Origin: Lineus longissimus
Lineage: Eukaryota > Nemertea > Pilidiophora > Heteronemertea > Lineidae
NCBI RefSeq assembly: GCF_910592395.1
Contig: NC_088310.1
Location: 23,949,491 to 24,013,490 of the forward strand
DNA: 64,000 bases
Direction of reading: 5' to 3'
The notes beneath the pieces were generated by a model that was not told the origin of the DNA, searched no databases, and saw only the letters and a program-made list of their open reading frames with translations. The position numbers and the translations under genes were made by a program. Every line of letters begins with the position of its first letter. Position 1 is the first letter of the stretch. This document shows positions 39,301 through 46,677 of the stretch, piece after piece.

Positions 39301-39402
39301 TGGCCCATTATCGACCCTAGGAGCAGTCTCATCGGTAATCTCAACTTTACTCATCGAATATTCGACAGTTTCAGTCATTTTTTCTAAGCTGACACCGGCC
39401 AC
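1194..39402 (-). CDS. ACBD3: ACBD3 (Golgi resident protein GCP60) orthologue, nine coding exons
   Basis: ACBD3 is a Golgi scaffold: an N-terminal acyl-CoA-binding (ACB) domain, a charged and Gln-rich middle, and a C-terminal GOLD domain that binds giantin in known family members. Exons in transcript order: 39228-39402, 38419-38560, 37149-37289, 36668-36781, 33787-33874, 19950-20193, 7420-7532 (7a) or 9049-9221 (7b), 2809-2977, 1194-1414. All junctions have GT/AG signals and the phases join exactly to 468 codons plus TGA (488 with 7b). ACB spans about residues 42-150 ([21 protein letters not shown]), the Glu/Arg-rich coiled-coil-like stretch 145-195, the Gln-rich part 200-250, and GOLD from about 312 to the end ([36 protein letters not shown] at the C-terminus). 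Human ACBD3 is somewhat longer (about 528 residues), mainly at the N-terminus. The start at 39402 could instead be the in-frame ATG eight codons later. A DIRS retrotransposon sits in intron 6. Confidence 0.96.
1415..2808 (-). other. ACBD3 intron 8
   Basis: This last intron of ACBD3 contains the CCCAG microsatellite and otherwise A/T-rich sequence. I see no further coding segment in it. Confidence 0.85.
1580..1662. repeat. (CCCAG)n pentanucleotide microsatellite
   Basis: About 16 tandem copies of a 5-bp unit lie in the last intron of ACBD3, about 165 nt from the final exon. The transcribed (minus) strand reads as repeated GGGCT, so the pre-mRNA carries many closely spaced G3 runs. A second G-rich tract (three G5 runs on the plus strand) lies at 1458-1476. 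Open frames through the repeat (GLGWA repeats) are repeat artefacts. Confidence 0.95.
2978..7419 (-). other. ACBD3 intron 7 (between exon 7a and exon 8)
   Basis: This 4.4-kb intron holds only short open frames without coding character. Positions about 5000-5480 contain a degenerate direct duplication, annotated separately. Confidence 0.85.
5000..5480. repeat. Degenerate tandem duplication, period about 200 bp
   Basis: Two copies are evident at about 5081-5280 and 5283-5475, sharing GCCCAGGACGA, CACATTCCAC and GTACTAATCCTGCCAT. A weaker third edge shares TCATGTTGTAT near 5450. A 106-codon open frame across the second copy is not supported as a gene. Confidence 0.75.
7420..7532 (-). CDS. ACBD3: ACBD3 exon 7a (canonical start of GOLD domain)
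   Basis: This 113-nt exon enters in phase 1 and leaves in phase 0. It encodes the segment around [15 protein letters not shown] and ends at VGSGETVT, which continues into VRVPTHEDG of exon 8. The matching vertebrate segment ends GRGEVVTV, so 7a is the conserved version. The acceptor is at 7533-7534 and the donor (GTAAGC) begins at 7419, both read on the minus strand. Confidence 0.93.
7533..9048 (-). other. Intron between ACBD3 exons 7b and 7a
   Basis: This 1.5-kb spacer separates the two alternative exons. No other coding segment or recognisable mobile element is visible in it. It is much longer than a minimal intron, so steric exclusion of splicing is not an obvious cause of exclusivity. 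Confidence 0.7.
9049..9221 (-). CDS. ACBD3: ACBD3 exon 7b, alternative copy of exon 7
   Basis: This 173-nt open segment has a good acceptor (TTCCAG) and donor (GTGAGT) and the same phases as exon 7a (in 1, out 0). It encodes a linker, then [18 protein letters not shown] and a diverged end, [11 protein letters not shown]. It is clearly homologous to 7a through the MWTRKD core but differs where 7a has VGSGETVT. It lies about 1.5 kb upstream of 7a in transcript order. Splicing 7b directly to 7a would shift the frame and reach a stop after about a dozen codons, so the two look mutually exclusive. It could also be a decaying duplicate that is no longer used. Confidence 0.75.
9222..10793 (-). other. 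ACBD3 intron 6, part 3' of the DIRS element
   Basis: Non-coding intron sequence lies between the left end of the DIRS element and exon 7b. I see only short, unsupported open frames here. Confidence 0.8.
10833..11004. repeat. DIRS left inverted terminal repeat
   Basis: This is the reverse complement of 17159-17330 over 172 bp, with one difference noticed (T at about 10990 against C in the other copy). It contains a G/C-rich palindromic core around 10930-10980. On its minus strand it carries AGGTAAGT, a perfect splice-donor-like sequence. Confidence 0.95.
11052..11149. repeat. DIRS internal complementary region
   Basis: Positions 11052-11107 are the exact reverse complement of the element's left end (10794-10849). 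Positions 11108-11149 are the exact reverse complement of its right end (17306-17347). The block therefore equals the circle junction of the two ends. In the DIRS model it acts as a template that restores the termini during replication. Confidence 0.95.
11581..12687 (-). CDS. DIRS ORF3: tyrosine recombinase (YR)
   Basis: This recombinase would insert the circular DNA copy, in place of an integrase. The call starts at the ATG at 12687, giving 368 codons. The same frame stays open upstream to 14493 (970 codons in all), but that part runs through the RT region and is Ser/Arg/Pro-rich with no recognisable domain. The N-terminal SAM-like part runs through [20 protein letters not shown]. Catalytic residues in the 970-codon numbering are Arg at 778/779 in [12 protein letters not shown] at 910-913, and nucleophile Tyr946 in SRFYLRD, giving the full R..HxxR..Y set. 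The frame overlaps the end of ORF2 by 217 bp. How it is translated is unknown. Confidence 0.9.
   Translation of the reverse strand: MLPPEPWIFQVSRLELIQLHLHQRGFSDIAVKRMSAPQRGSTLDVYQGKWSTFTSWCRENGVNPISPSIYRLVDFLIELFTERQLSVTAIKGYKSAIASTLRVLSTWDLRWEDQITPLFRGMLLERPRPVHNTPKWDLSVVLKVLMRHPFEPMSISSMKYLTLKTVFLVALATAQRRSELHALSFKKLAFREGGEVILAFIPGFLAKNQGPAASRPPVTIPSLSGTISYDLPDRTLCPVRALKFYINRTKPPGIRQGRERLFLSYKEGNKREIAAATISRWIVETIRLSYNTLKTSSDLRALANISAHEVRALATSWANYRGVALQEVVSAACWSNHSTFSRFYLRDVSSLVDGMHTIGPIVSAGHVV
12471..14633 (-). CDS. DIRS ORF2: reverse transcriptase, RNase H and methyltransferase-like domains
   Basis: This 720-codon polyprotein copies element RNA into DNA. RT spans about residues 95-300: [20 protein letters not shown] at 124-143, catalytic Asp in MDLMDAY (172-178), [12 protein letters not shown] (202-213), and YLDD at 237-240 with both catalytic Asp residues. 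RNase H spans about 398-520: TDAS (D405), E439 in LEMKA, SDNS (D464) and ADALSR (D515), so all four acidic residues are present. Residues about 547-640 ([10 protein letters not shown], then [10 protein letters not shown]) resemble the Dam-like adenine methyltransferase segment of DIRS elements, but the NPPY/DPPY catalytic box reads FPPL. No stop or frameshift is seen in the RT or RNase H domains. The ATG used overlaps the end of gag and may not be the natural start. Confidence 0.94.
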   Translation of the reverse strand: MDPVRLSTPFAQGVLAGRGDSPLLSPPGRKKEPTPVVGGRLQKFADIWDDWCPKGSPVPNMLRYGVKLDFNRTPPTTIYPTPVQPPKDPVKASALQAEVATLLEKQAIQVLQDPCSPGFYSHVFLVPKKAGTWRLIIDLSRLNTFLNVPHFKMETTRSIATAIQPNDWAVSMDLMDAYLHVPIHPDYQHFLRFHYEGKTYQFRALPFGLASAPLIFTMIVTAFVAPFHVMGFKLHHYLDDWLLRCKSRELLLQQLQVLKQKVVSAGWIINETKSEFIPSQDFVYVGVRFLTAIGKMLPPLDRIKKILHLVAEFRGRTQAPARRCLSLLGLLNSAADQIPLGRLYMRPIQMFLMSLWKPHRDPLDKLVLIPQYLLKNVWNFWESETRLQSGVDLAPPPPEVSLFTDASLLGWGAHLNNGDMSIRGLWTREETILPINILEMKAVLLAVRALSLRLKNRRVTLFSDNSTVVAYVRRQGGTKSGILCQLTWELYHLCADLGVSICARHIPGNRNILADALSRQNKLVQTEWTLHQEIVDDLCRLWQSPKVDLFATRLNNRLPIYYSPLPDEEALEVDSLTASWVGLNAYAFPPLPLIQPVLNKILTSHPVRITLIAPCWPNQAWFPALLELLIDHPRSLPTWKHLLWHPLGRCYHQNPGFFKFHAWNLSSCISTREAFRTSLSSACPHLKGGLPLMCIKESGLPSLPGAGRTELIRSLPLYTD
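14575..16863 (-). CDS. DIRS ORF1, Gag-like protein
   Basis: This 762-codon frame runs from ATG at 16863. It is rich in Ser, Pro and Arg, with a short coiled-coil-like stretch near [20 protein letters not shown] helical segment follows ([20 protein letters not shown] and [20 protein letters not shown]), typical in position and style of DIRS Gag. The C-terminus is basic (ends GAGRKR), consistent with nucleic-acid binding; I see no CCHC zinc knuckle. The first 30 residues are strongly hydrophobic, which is unusual for Gag; the true start may differ, or this may be a membrane anchor. Its end overlaps ORF2 by 59 bp in another frame, so ORF2 may depend on frameshifting or reinitiation. The Gag call rests on position and composition. 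Confidence 0.8.
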   Translation of the reverse strand: MFSFPLIIASFLAYLGFPVFLLSLVPFFIWRTPPTASFVSPQRNASGGGKRAAKTPKPSSGSVSGHITRRSSKPPATTPSVSRVPVPAAAAKDAGSDIINVCGPKGDLHPISLQGFNIPRTSGNLPVPLSSAPPSTSPLYPREHPASGPPIAVPVTDAGSRFSVTEDSTGGFSQSLLRNNPSPHGHSRVGPDLITPPPKRHASSVTAFPPSVPPSKRASGSSIPAKELRAFPVSDFVLPEMQAPSYVGQPLGWNQPEVPPPPRSRGVVPMERATQRGHLNSSSEYGQLPLPEDPFARTYGFQGSLMRSPSPQPPVVERSRTSGPEPESGQQLSQLIQMVAGLSDRLSHLEQGSGSSGAPGPIGYPPSDSSILEEFSENESSQPGYRSPNQEELSPEEASILSDMRTLRSLIRAYLPQDLCPSPPELPALSTPTFSLWGQEVDPNPQVSQGSTRALEFLPPSPSVLAVSELLERTIRDSQGAHQRTSIPVLPAVGPEAWCKPGKLFTAQLPPVRQYRADYYRVSSAGCPAAASTSILKDDVQLDQLVPRVTSSSAYRDLRAQEGLAKNTLAVLSYAEHTNLALARSLKDNESLSDDTKSLVTSLSHSIRHAIALSAKTAANSVLLRRDAALGSLNVIRSLQLEGALRTAPMDGSFLFADSVQEAAQAQKDWDKLYAPTATQRAKTSLPNARKIERPQQASGSIPYARQVLPRPTPPSQPAPAGSFRREAEGRRTGKRKNTSSNQGGSGPTKHSFRPRGAGRKR
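17159..17330. repeat. DIRS right inverted terminal repeat
   Basis: This is the partner of 10833-11004. It lies upstream of gag in the element's own orientation and would hold its promoter. The terminal 17 bp beyond it (17331-17347) differ from the other end, as expected for DIRS. Confidence 0.95.
17348..19949 (-). other. ACBD3 intron 6, part 5' of the DIRS element
   Basis: This is non-coding intron DNA between exon 6 and the DIRS right end. Its first 500 bp contain a degenerate tandem repeat, annotated separately. No gene is supported. Confidence 0.8.
17355..17900. repeat. Degenerate tandem repeat, period about 200-230 bp
   Basis: Three related segments begin near 17358, 17563 and 17795. 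They share ACTGACACTGCC, CCAATCAGTGTCAT, GAGATG, AAGTGATTG and GTCCATTA blocks. The DIRS element is inserted at the edge of this array. Confidence 0.7.
24382..24398. repeat. Poly-C homopolymer tract
   Basis: About 16 consecutive C residues lie within ACBD3 intron 5. On the transcribed strand this is a poly-G run. Its length may be unreliable in assemblies. Confidence 0.9.
29256..30420. repeat. Tandem array of ~300-bp units ending in (GAC)n and a hairpin
   Basis: Three units are marked by GACCTCTGTGACCTTGA near 29404, 29718 and 30018 (spacing about 314 and 300 bp). Each also shares CAATCGGGCAAG, TTTGGCCCCCT, ATCGGACC/ATTGGACCAAACT, and AGAAACGTGCCAT blocks. The array ends in (GAC)n at about 30294-30372 and then a hairpin (GCTCACCTC...GAGGTGAGC, 30391-30414). 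Related fragments occur in reverse orientation at about 61920-62010 and 62440-62490, so this is a dispersed family. Confidence 0.9.
30294..30372. repeat. (GAC)n trinucleotide microsatellite
   Basis: A near-perfect GAC/ACG array begins and ends with GGACGAC interruptions. Poly-Arg open frames on both strands are artefacts of the repeat. Confidence 0.97.
33875..39227 (-). other. ACBD3 introns 1-4
   Basis: The introns are 33875-36667, 36782-37148, 37290-38418 and 38561-39227. None shows a further coding segment. A short (GAT)n run and C-rich tract lie near 38996-39045 in intron 1. Confidence 0.8.
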
Positions 39403-40047
39403 GTAAATATGTCAGTGCGCATGCGTTTTCACGAATCGCGGTTGTTTCGCTCCCTAATCTTTTCGTCCCTAATATTTTCGTCCCCAGTCGTTTCGCATAC
39501 GTCCATCACTGAAATCGTACTAATTGCTCGCTTTAAGCTAGGTTATTGCGCCCCTAAACCAACTGACCGCTCCTCCTCCCCGGAACTCCAACTTTTAACG
39601 TGAGTTAATTGTAATTTTACTCTCTGTATACCAAAGTAATTTATCTAGGAATACAGTTGAACTTCACTAACAACTAATGATGTGTTGATGAGTTCAATGA
39701 ATCCTTCGATTCCTTTGGTTTTCTTGGCGAACTGACGTCCGACAATCGACCCGTTGACATGTACCTGCAATGCAGCGCCATTTGTGTGTCAACAGTTAGC
39801 TATTTTCGGACGAAACTCAGTCCATCACAAACTTTGGTCGATTTTCTTACATTACAAGTTGTAAAAAAACAGTGTTTTGACAACTCTAGCATGTCTACTC
39901 TAGTCTAGGTGCGCAAAAAGGACAGCGCCATTATTTTCCAAAAGAAGAGGTAGGCCTATTCAGGTATTCAGAGGCCTGCTATAAGTGCTTGACCATATCT
40001 AATTGATGTGGTAATATCTGTAGTATGCTTTCTTTACCTTCAGCAAC
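39403..40047. promoter_or_regulatory. Divergent ACBD3 / SLC16 promoter region
   Basis: The ACBD3 ATG (minus) and the transporter ATG (plus) are 645 bp apart and point away from each other. TGCGCATGCG at 39416-39425 matches the NRF-1 palindrome and lies just upstream of the ACBD3 start. GCGCCATT motifs (YY1-like core) occur near 39775 and 39925. A three-fold TTTTCGTCCCTAAT-like repeat lies at 39450-39495. No TATA box is obvious, which fits housekeeping-type bidirectional promoters. Function is inferred. Confidence 0.6.
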
Positions 40048-42368
40048 ATGGCGTCAAATACTGCAGTTGGGGGAGAACCTGATCAGGAGCTGGCAGAAGA
40101 AGAGGAACTGCAAGACACCAGAAGTTGCAGAACTGAACCCTCCGGCTTAGCCCCTGATGGTGGTTGGGGCTGGGTGGTTGTGTTTGGCTCCTTCGTGGTG
40201 TATTTTATTGCGGACGGTTGTGTATATTCCTTTGGTGTATTCTATGATGAACTTCTGGACTATTTTGGAGAAAGTAAAGGAAAGACTGCTATCATTCCTG
40301 CCATGTTGTATGGATTTCCCCTCCTCCTTAGTCCGTTTGTTTGTGCCCTCGTAAACCGCTTTGGTTGTAGAATGATAGGAATGGTAGGGGGAATTCTAGT
40401 TGGTGTAGGATTTCTCATAAGCAATTTTGGCTCGTCTGTTGAGTTTCTGATTTTAAGTTTAGGAGGCTGTTGTAGTATTGGACTGGAGATGGCTTACATT
40501 GCTGCCATATTGACAGTGACTTATCATTTTGAGGCAAGACGTGGATTGGCAACTGGGCTTGCTGTGGCAGGATCTGGAATAGGGACATTTGCATTTGCTC
40601 CTTTATTTGAAGCTTTGATAACGACGTATGCCTGGCGTGGTGCTGCGCTAATTTTGTCCGGTATATCTTTCAACATTTTGATGGCATCTTGTTTATTTCG
40701 TCCAGTTTTGACAGAACCTTGTTATAGGAACCAGAAAGATGCTGAACCAGGGGACGATGATAATCAGAGACAGTTGAGACCAACATCAAGTATGGACTAT
40801 GCAATAAAAGAAAACATTCCTATGGTACAGCTTCATAAACCAGAAGAAGGGGAAGGAATAGATTCACTGGGTGAAATGATGGTGATATCAGAATCTAAGA
40901 TTGTTCTTTTGAGTCGTGAAGGGAGCCAGTGTGAAAAGATGTCAACAATGTCTGAGCCATCGGTTACAGCTAGTATGATTGTGTCAAAAGGTAGCAGTAA
41001 CCAGACATTTGAGTCTGAAACAGAAAGCAGCCTTGGAAGTAGTAGCAAGTTTAAAAAGGATGAGAGTTTAGTACTGACTACCCCTCATCTAAGACCTGTG
41101 GGGCAAGTTGTGTCAAAGAGTGCAGAACTTCTTAATATACCAGGAAAAGCTATGGCTAGAAAGATGTCTAGCAGTGACCAGGGACTACTGGGTAGAAAAG
41201 AATCCATCGGTAGATGTACTAGTCTTCAAGAAATACATTATCATCGGGGTGGCAGTCCCATAATTTTCACAAGTCATGCAAGCTTGAGACGTCCCACGTC
41301 TGAGTCAGTTGGAACAGCATCAATTCAGGAAGATGCAACAATTTTGAGACGACATACTGTCACTTGTGATTCCTCTTTCTTATTGGAATTGAGACAAGCC
41401 TTCATAGATATGTTTGATGTGACTTTGATCAGACAGCCAGGATTTTTGTTAATATGTGTGTCAAACTTCATGCTCTGCCTGTGGTTCGGTGCTCCCTATA
41501 TCTACATCGTGAATAAGGCTTCGCTGCATGGCATTGAGCAACTTCAGGCATCATTCCTTGTATCCATCATTGGAATCACAAGCACTGTTGGACAGGTTGT
41601 GCTTGGATTCTTGGGAGACAAACTCAAAAACTGTGTGTTCATTTATGAAGTTTCTATGGTGCTGTGTGGAATAGCCACACTTCTCATTCCAGCCTGCCAA
41701 TCCTACTGGTCTCACTGCCTCACTGTAGCTGTTTTTGGTTTCTTCATTTCGGCAAACTACTCATTGACCACGCTGATCCTAATTCAAGCGGTTGGGCTAC
41801 AGAAGTTGACAACCGCCTTTGGATTCTTGCAGCTTGGACAAGGCATTGGTACTGTTCTTGGTACGCCTCTAGTTGGTAAGTTCATGTACAGTGTGCTTTG
41901 GTCTTTCAGTGTCTATGGACTCGCAGTGAAGTCTCAAACTCGGGTTATTCAGTCATGAAATGTTGTCTGTTTCGGCTAAAACCAAATATTATTAAAAGAA
42001 AAAAAATTCAAGCCAAAAATACTTATTGATTAAGTCAGTCCTTGCATTCAGGATGACTATTTTAGATCTTTGTCAGAGGTCTTAGGAAAATTGTACTTTT
42101 TTTGTGCTGTCATTGTTCACTAGACATCAATCACAATAACAATTTCAATTATTATCATGAATGTATCCTTACAGGTTTGGTGTATGACCGTACCGACAGC
42201 TACAGCATGGCGTTCTACATCGCTGGAGCCTGGATCTGCATGTCTGGTATCATCCTACTCCCCTTGCATTGGCTGATTAAAGATAAGGAGAGCTGCCTCC
42301 ATGCCAATCCAGAGGAGGAGGAAGATTGTGCAGAATTTGAAGAGGTCACTGTGCCGCTGCAGATATGA
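40048..42368 (+). CDS. SLC16-family monocarboxylate transporter, two coding exons
   Basis: SLC16 (MCT) proteins are 12-helix major-facilitator carriers for monocarboxylates and related solutes, many of them proton-coupled and in the plasma membrane. Exons 40048-41875 and 42175-42368 join (phase 1) into 673 residues. The family signature DGGWGW is at residues 37-42 at the start of TM1. The TM5-region motif reads YHFEARRGLATGLAVAG. TM1-6 occupy about residues 38-230 and TM7-12 about 460-650. The central cytoplasmic loop is unusually long (about 225 residues) and Ser-rich, so it may be phosphorylated. Without splicing, frame one would stop at 41958 and lose TM12. The ATG is in good context (AACATGG) and follows an acceptor-like TTCAG at 40039-40043, so a 5' UTR exon is likely. 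Subfamily and substrate cannot be assigned; it resembles the orphan MCT9/12/14 group in general form. Confidence 0.93.
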
Positions 42369-44150
42369 TAGTGAAGTTCTGGGGAAACTCTACCTCCAGA
42401 TTCTGCAATAATTCCCACTGGTGGTGATGGCTCTATTTTGTTTTGAAGAAAAGGATCAAGATCATTTTGATAGGGACCTTTTGATTGCCAGGGACTAGAC
42501 AATGTACATATATTGTTAAAATCAAAAGATTTTCTGATGGATCTTTTAAAAAAATGTTTCGACACCGTCTCATTTTTGTTGACCATAGGACAAGCCAATT
42601 TCATGGGGTATTTTACAACAACTTCATAAATTGTAAAAAAATGAACTAGAATAATTTAGTGTCCACTTCAGGTAATCAAGAGGTCAGCCATAAATTCTGA
42701 TGTGTCACATGTTATTTATTGTTGTGTACCTGTATTTAATGAACAATTATTGTGCCATAATTAGACTATGTTGTGCTGGTGTGTGATGATTGATTTTCAG
42801 TGTGAATTACATTTTCACCGTTCTCATCAAAGTGCCAGTTTGATTTGTAGTAGACCCAGTCCAATGTATCCCTTGGTGCTTTTGTACTTAAGTTTGTATT
42901 TAAACACAGACAAGGGTTGAAACAACCTGCAAATATGATGACCTACATTTAAAAAGAATCTATGTTTGCATACATGTACTCCATGTCATTTCATAGTGCA
43001 CGTTTGGTATCTGCCGCTCCTAACATTCTTCAATGAGGAAACTAGAGTTACTTTAGAAGGGTCTATTTCTGGGCCAGAGTATGTAGTTATGGTATGACGA
43101 GTGTTTGGATAGGTGAAAATTGAGCTTTGTATAGTTCTGATTTTTGTCAACTTCTGTGCTCTGATAGTCATTAGATTTGGTTCAGAATATTGGTTGGAAT
43201 ATTGGTAATTTATTGAACAGATAGTAATGAAACGTGATCTTATTGTACAGTTATTGATAAAATTATTGAATATTGTGTGCTCATAATTGTTTAAAAGGAA
43301 GTAATTTGTGAAAAGCTATTTATAGGTATGAATTGATATATAAGACAGTGAGTCAGGTCAGCCAAAGATCCCTGTTCGCGAGTTGTCCCCAATTCGAGGA
43401 GTTGTCCCTAATTCGAGGAGTTGTCCCTTATTCGCAGCTAATTCTTAGGGAAACTCTTATCTGGCTAGGGCTTTACTTGCGCATGAGTGGTACAGCAGAA
43501 AGTAGTGCCAATAGCCAGAAGTTGCGAAAACTGGGATCCTTGCCCGACAGGTCTCTGTGTGTGTAGTTGTATGATGAATTGCGTGATCCATGTTTCTGAC
43601 ATTCCTATAATAGTAATGGTTGTGCCTTTACTTGAAGCACTGTCATATTCATACATGTAGACCAAATGAATAACTGCTTGGTTATATTTGACAACAAGGG
43701 TGTGCCTGGTCGTGAAAGATGTACATGTAAATTGGTAAACACAGGAAACACATGTCAGGTTAATCATATAAATTTGAATAAAAGATTTTACATGTATGAA
43801 ACCTGTATTTGAAAATAGCAGTGTACATATAGGCAATCAAGTACGTCACTATGTTACAAATTGTCTCTCGTAGCCCAGCTTGATAATTTTTGAAGGGAAC
43901 AATTTAGTATTACATGTATATTAAAACTGAACTTATTAAAACCAATCATCTGCTATTTCAGTGACACTTTTTGTTGAAAATCACCTTATATGGTATGTCG
44001 CACAAATATTGTAAATGTAAGGAAATTGTCCAAGTAATCTGCTCTCAGATGTGATATTATCATGTGACCAAATTAGAATGTTGCGATCAAATGTTATTAT
44101 AATGTTGTATTTATATTGTTGCCTGTGCAATTAAAAAGATTTAGGAACAC
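42369..44150 (+). other. Transporter 3' UTR and downstream region
   Basis: This A/T-rich stretch follows the transporter stop. AATAAA occurs at 43777-43782 and ATTAAA near 44130, either of which could end the transcript. It includes a 19-bp tandem repeat at 43379-43440. No coding segment is visible. Confidence 0.5.
43379..43440. repeat. 19-bp tandem repeat, about 3 copies
   Basis: Copies of GAGTTGTCCCTAATTCGAG differ by single bases. A similar GTCCCTAAT repeat lies in the promoter region at 39450-39495. Confidence 0.85.
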
Positions 44151-44274
44151 ATGATTTCTTTGTTTTATTGATTAGCACCCCAACTATACGACACATCCTT
44201 TCACATTATTGGATCAAGGTCAGTCATTGGGTCTTAAATATCCATTGGAAGCCAGGCTAGAGATGGACTATCGA

Positions 44275-44500
44275 GACAGACATTATGGAATGGCCAGGGC
44301 TCAAACGACCACTGGCATTAGGGAATGGCCGCGCGCCACCAATAACAAGACATTATGGAATGGCTAAGCCTCCAATAACCGAACATTATGGAATGGCCAG
44401 GGCTCCAACGACCACCAGCATCAGGGAATGGCTGAGCCTCCATTAACCACAGACAGGCATCAAGTAATGGCAAAGCCTTCAATAACCACTGGGGCATACC
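44275..44500. repeat. Degenerate short tandem repeat
   Basis: Motifs such as CATTATGGAATGGCCAGG and CTCCAATAACCAC recur at about 30-60 bp spacing. The array lies just beyond the 3' end of the methyltransferase gene. No open frame of interest is present. Confidence 0.75.
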
Positions 44501-44811
44501 AGGGGGTTAGTTTTTGCCTCCTGGCATTTTTGAATGGCACTCACAACACAGGTATTCCAATCAGAGAAAGAACAAAACAAAAAGCAATGTCATTTTATAT
44601 CTTTTTATTATCCGTATTAACAAAATAAAGTACCAGTTCCAAGCACAATCTCGCGTACACTAAGCACCAAAAAGACAAAATAATCTGTGCTTTATTCTCA
44701 GGGAGCTTATAGCTCATAGATCCACTAAAAAGACAAAATGACCGAGAGTTTATTAACGGGGAGCTTGTAGTAGTTTATAAAATCAACTAAAAAGATGAAA
44801 TAAACTATAGT

Positions 44812-46300
44812 TTATTCTAAAGGAGTCCGCAGTTCATAAATCTGATTCCAGCCTCTCTTTGTAAGGAACTTGTAACCTGCTTTCTTCATGTATTCGATGG
44901 TAGTGAGGTGGTACTCGCTGTTGTGAAGAGGTTCGTATATTACATACTCTGGGCGGAAACCAGCTTCAATAAACTGGTGCAGAATCTGAAAGGAGAAGAG
45001 ATTGATTTGACAAAATGCAAGTAAAAACCGCAGAAAACACTCTTAAGCTGTAAGGATACCTAATTGTGGAAGGCCGACATGTAAGATCCCTAGCTTTTTT
45101 TGTCCCTTCATCATCATATATCTGTCATCTGTGTGCCCTGCATGTCAGCCCCAGCTGTGGTTGCTTTGAAAAATAGAGTTTCAGGGACACTGTTTTGAAA
45201 ATGAAGGGGAAAGCAGACACTTGAATGCAACCAATAGTTGACGGACCAGCTGGCCGCATGGCTTACCTTATCCCCGACTCCTTCGGCATCTATGGACAAT
45301 ATTCCAAACTTCTGTGGCACATTGAGATTCTTGGCAAAGGTTTGAACTGTCATGGACGGAACTTCAATTGTATGCGATGATTTAGCTTTCCTGTGGTTTG
45401 TCACCACATAGTTCTCCATGTTTACTATGTCGTTAGCAACAGCCATTTGGACCTTGCCGTCTGTCTCCCCGATCACTGCCGGCACGTATTCTACAATCTG
45501 TTTTCCATCATTGTAAGGATCACGAAACCTGGAAGAACAGGGTTAAAGATAACAACCATAATAAAATATCATTGTAATCAGCCTCTTCAACATAGGCCTA
45601 CTTCGTTCTCATCAATTCTAGGCTATAGAATTTCTCACCTCACCTGTACATATGTATGTGATGTTTATGTAATATCATCAACCCTATCAGCACGCCATAA
45701 TTACTTTAAAACTCACATTTCTGTATTTTTCTTTGCCATATCGAGCATCTTTTGTTGAGGTTCCACAAGTATTGCTGACCAGCCCCAGTGGATGAAATTA
45801 AAAGAATTGCTGCTTAGAAGTCCATCATTAGCACCAATATCAACAATAAGCTTTGGCACATGGAAGTCATCCCTTTGCAGTATGCGTCTGTAGATGTAGG
45901 TGGCTTCCAGGGAGTGGCTGACATCTACTCCGAAGAACGAAAGGGTGTCTGGTCCTGGGGCTGCCTGATCAGGATGAGCAGGGTTGGACCTGCTCTTGGC
46001 TTTATGTGACACCATGTAAAGCCTCCCCAAGAGCTGATCATGCCATGAAGCAATTCCACCATCTTGTCCAGAGTGGACGAGTTCTCGGATCGATTCCTGT
46101 TTTGAGATGAAATTAGTGAAGGAGTCCAAGTTACTCAAGTCTCTTAATCCAGGTAGAGACTTCAAAGCTGATACCACAGGTCCAATGAGGAAGACGTATA
46201 CCACGGCAATGATAATACAAAAGATGAAGAGAATAAATAGAAGTAGATTTCGACCTGGGCTACTCCTGCAGCAGTTCATTTGTAACACTTTGGCAAACAT
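44812..46300 (-). CDS. FkbM-type methyltransferase with N-terminal membrane anchor, three coding exons
   Basis: FkbM-family proteins are predicted SAM-dependent methyltransferases. Exons 45717-46300, 45267-45528 and 44812-44985 join in phase into 339 residues plus TAA. The short N-terminus is followed by a hydrophobic segment at about 18-40, which suggests a type II (Golgi/ER) anchor. The SAM-binding motif I is VDIGANDG at 153-160, with an acidic strand-2 end at E180 (ILVEPQ). SIDAEG at 273-278 is the family's second diagnostic motif. The C-terminal exon (ILHQFIEAGFRPEYVIYEP) fits the last strands of the fold. The start at ATG 46300 follows an acceptor-like TTTCAG at 46366-46371 on the minus strand, so a non-coding first exon probably lies upstream. 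A candidate AATAAA is at 44604-44609. The substrate is unknown. Confidence 0.9.
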
Positions 46301-46651
46301 AGCGAAGAGAGTATCTGACTTTCTGAGTACTGTCGACTTCTCAAGACTACTGGCCAACGTCAACCTGAAAGAAATTGAGAAAATCCTACTTAGATTGCTG
46401 TTGCAGAAATATTAATTCCATGCAGAAGGGATGTAAAGACTGTCTGTCACAACAGTGGATGAACAAGATATGGTAGATGGAAATGACACACAACGATGGG
46501 CCTGCATTGTTGTGGTAACTTGACGGTCACACTGCCATCAATACGCAGATTTCACTGAACATAACATTCAACACTACTGACAACAAGCTCACATTCAGGT
46601 AGAAGCTAAATTAGCACGGCGATACCACACACAAATTCAACTTGGAACACA

Positions 46652-46677
46652 CATGGAGGTATAATAATACCTCCATG
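46652..46677. repeat. CATGGAGGTAT hairpin, left copy
   Basis: An 11-bp perfect stem with a 4-base loop lies upstream of the methyltransferase gene. Its stem shares CATGGAGGTA with the hairpin at 61037-61070. Confidence 0.85.

Noticed and set aside
45713-46363. A start of the methyltransferase at 46363
   Set aside because: That codon is TTG and follows directly on an acceptor-like site; the first ATG in frame is at 46300.
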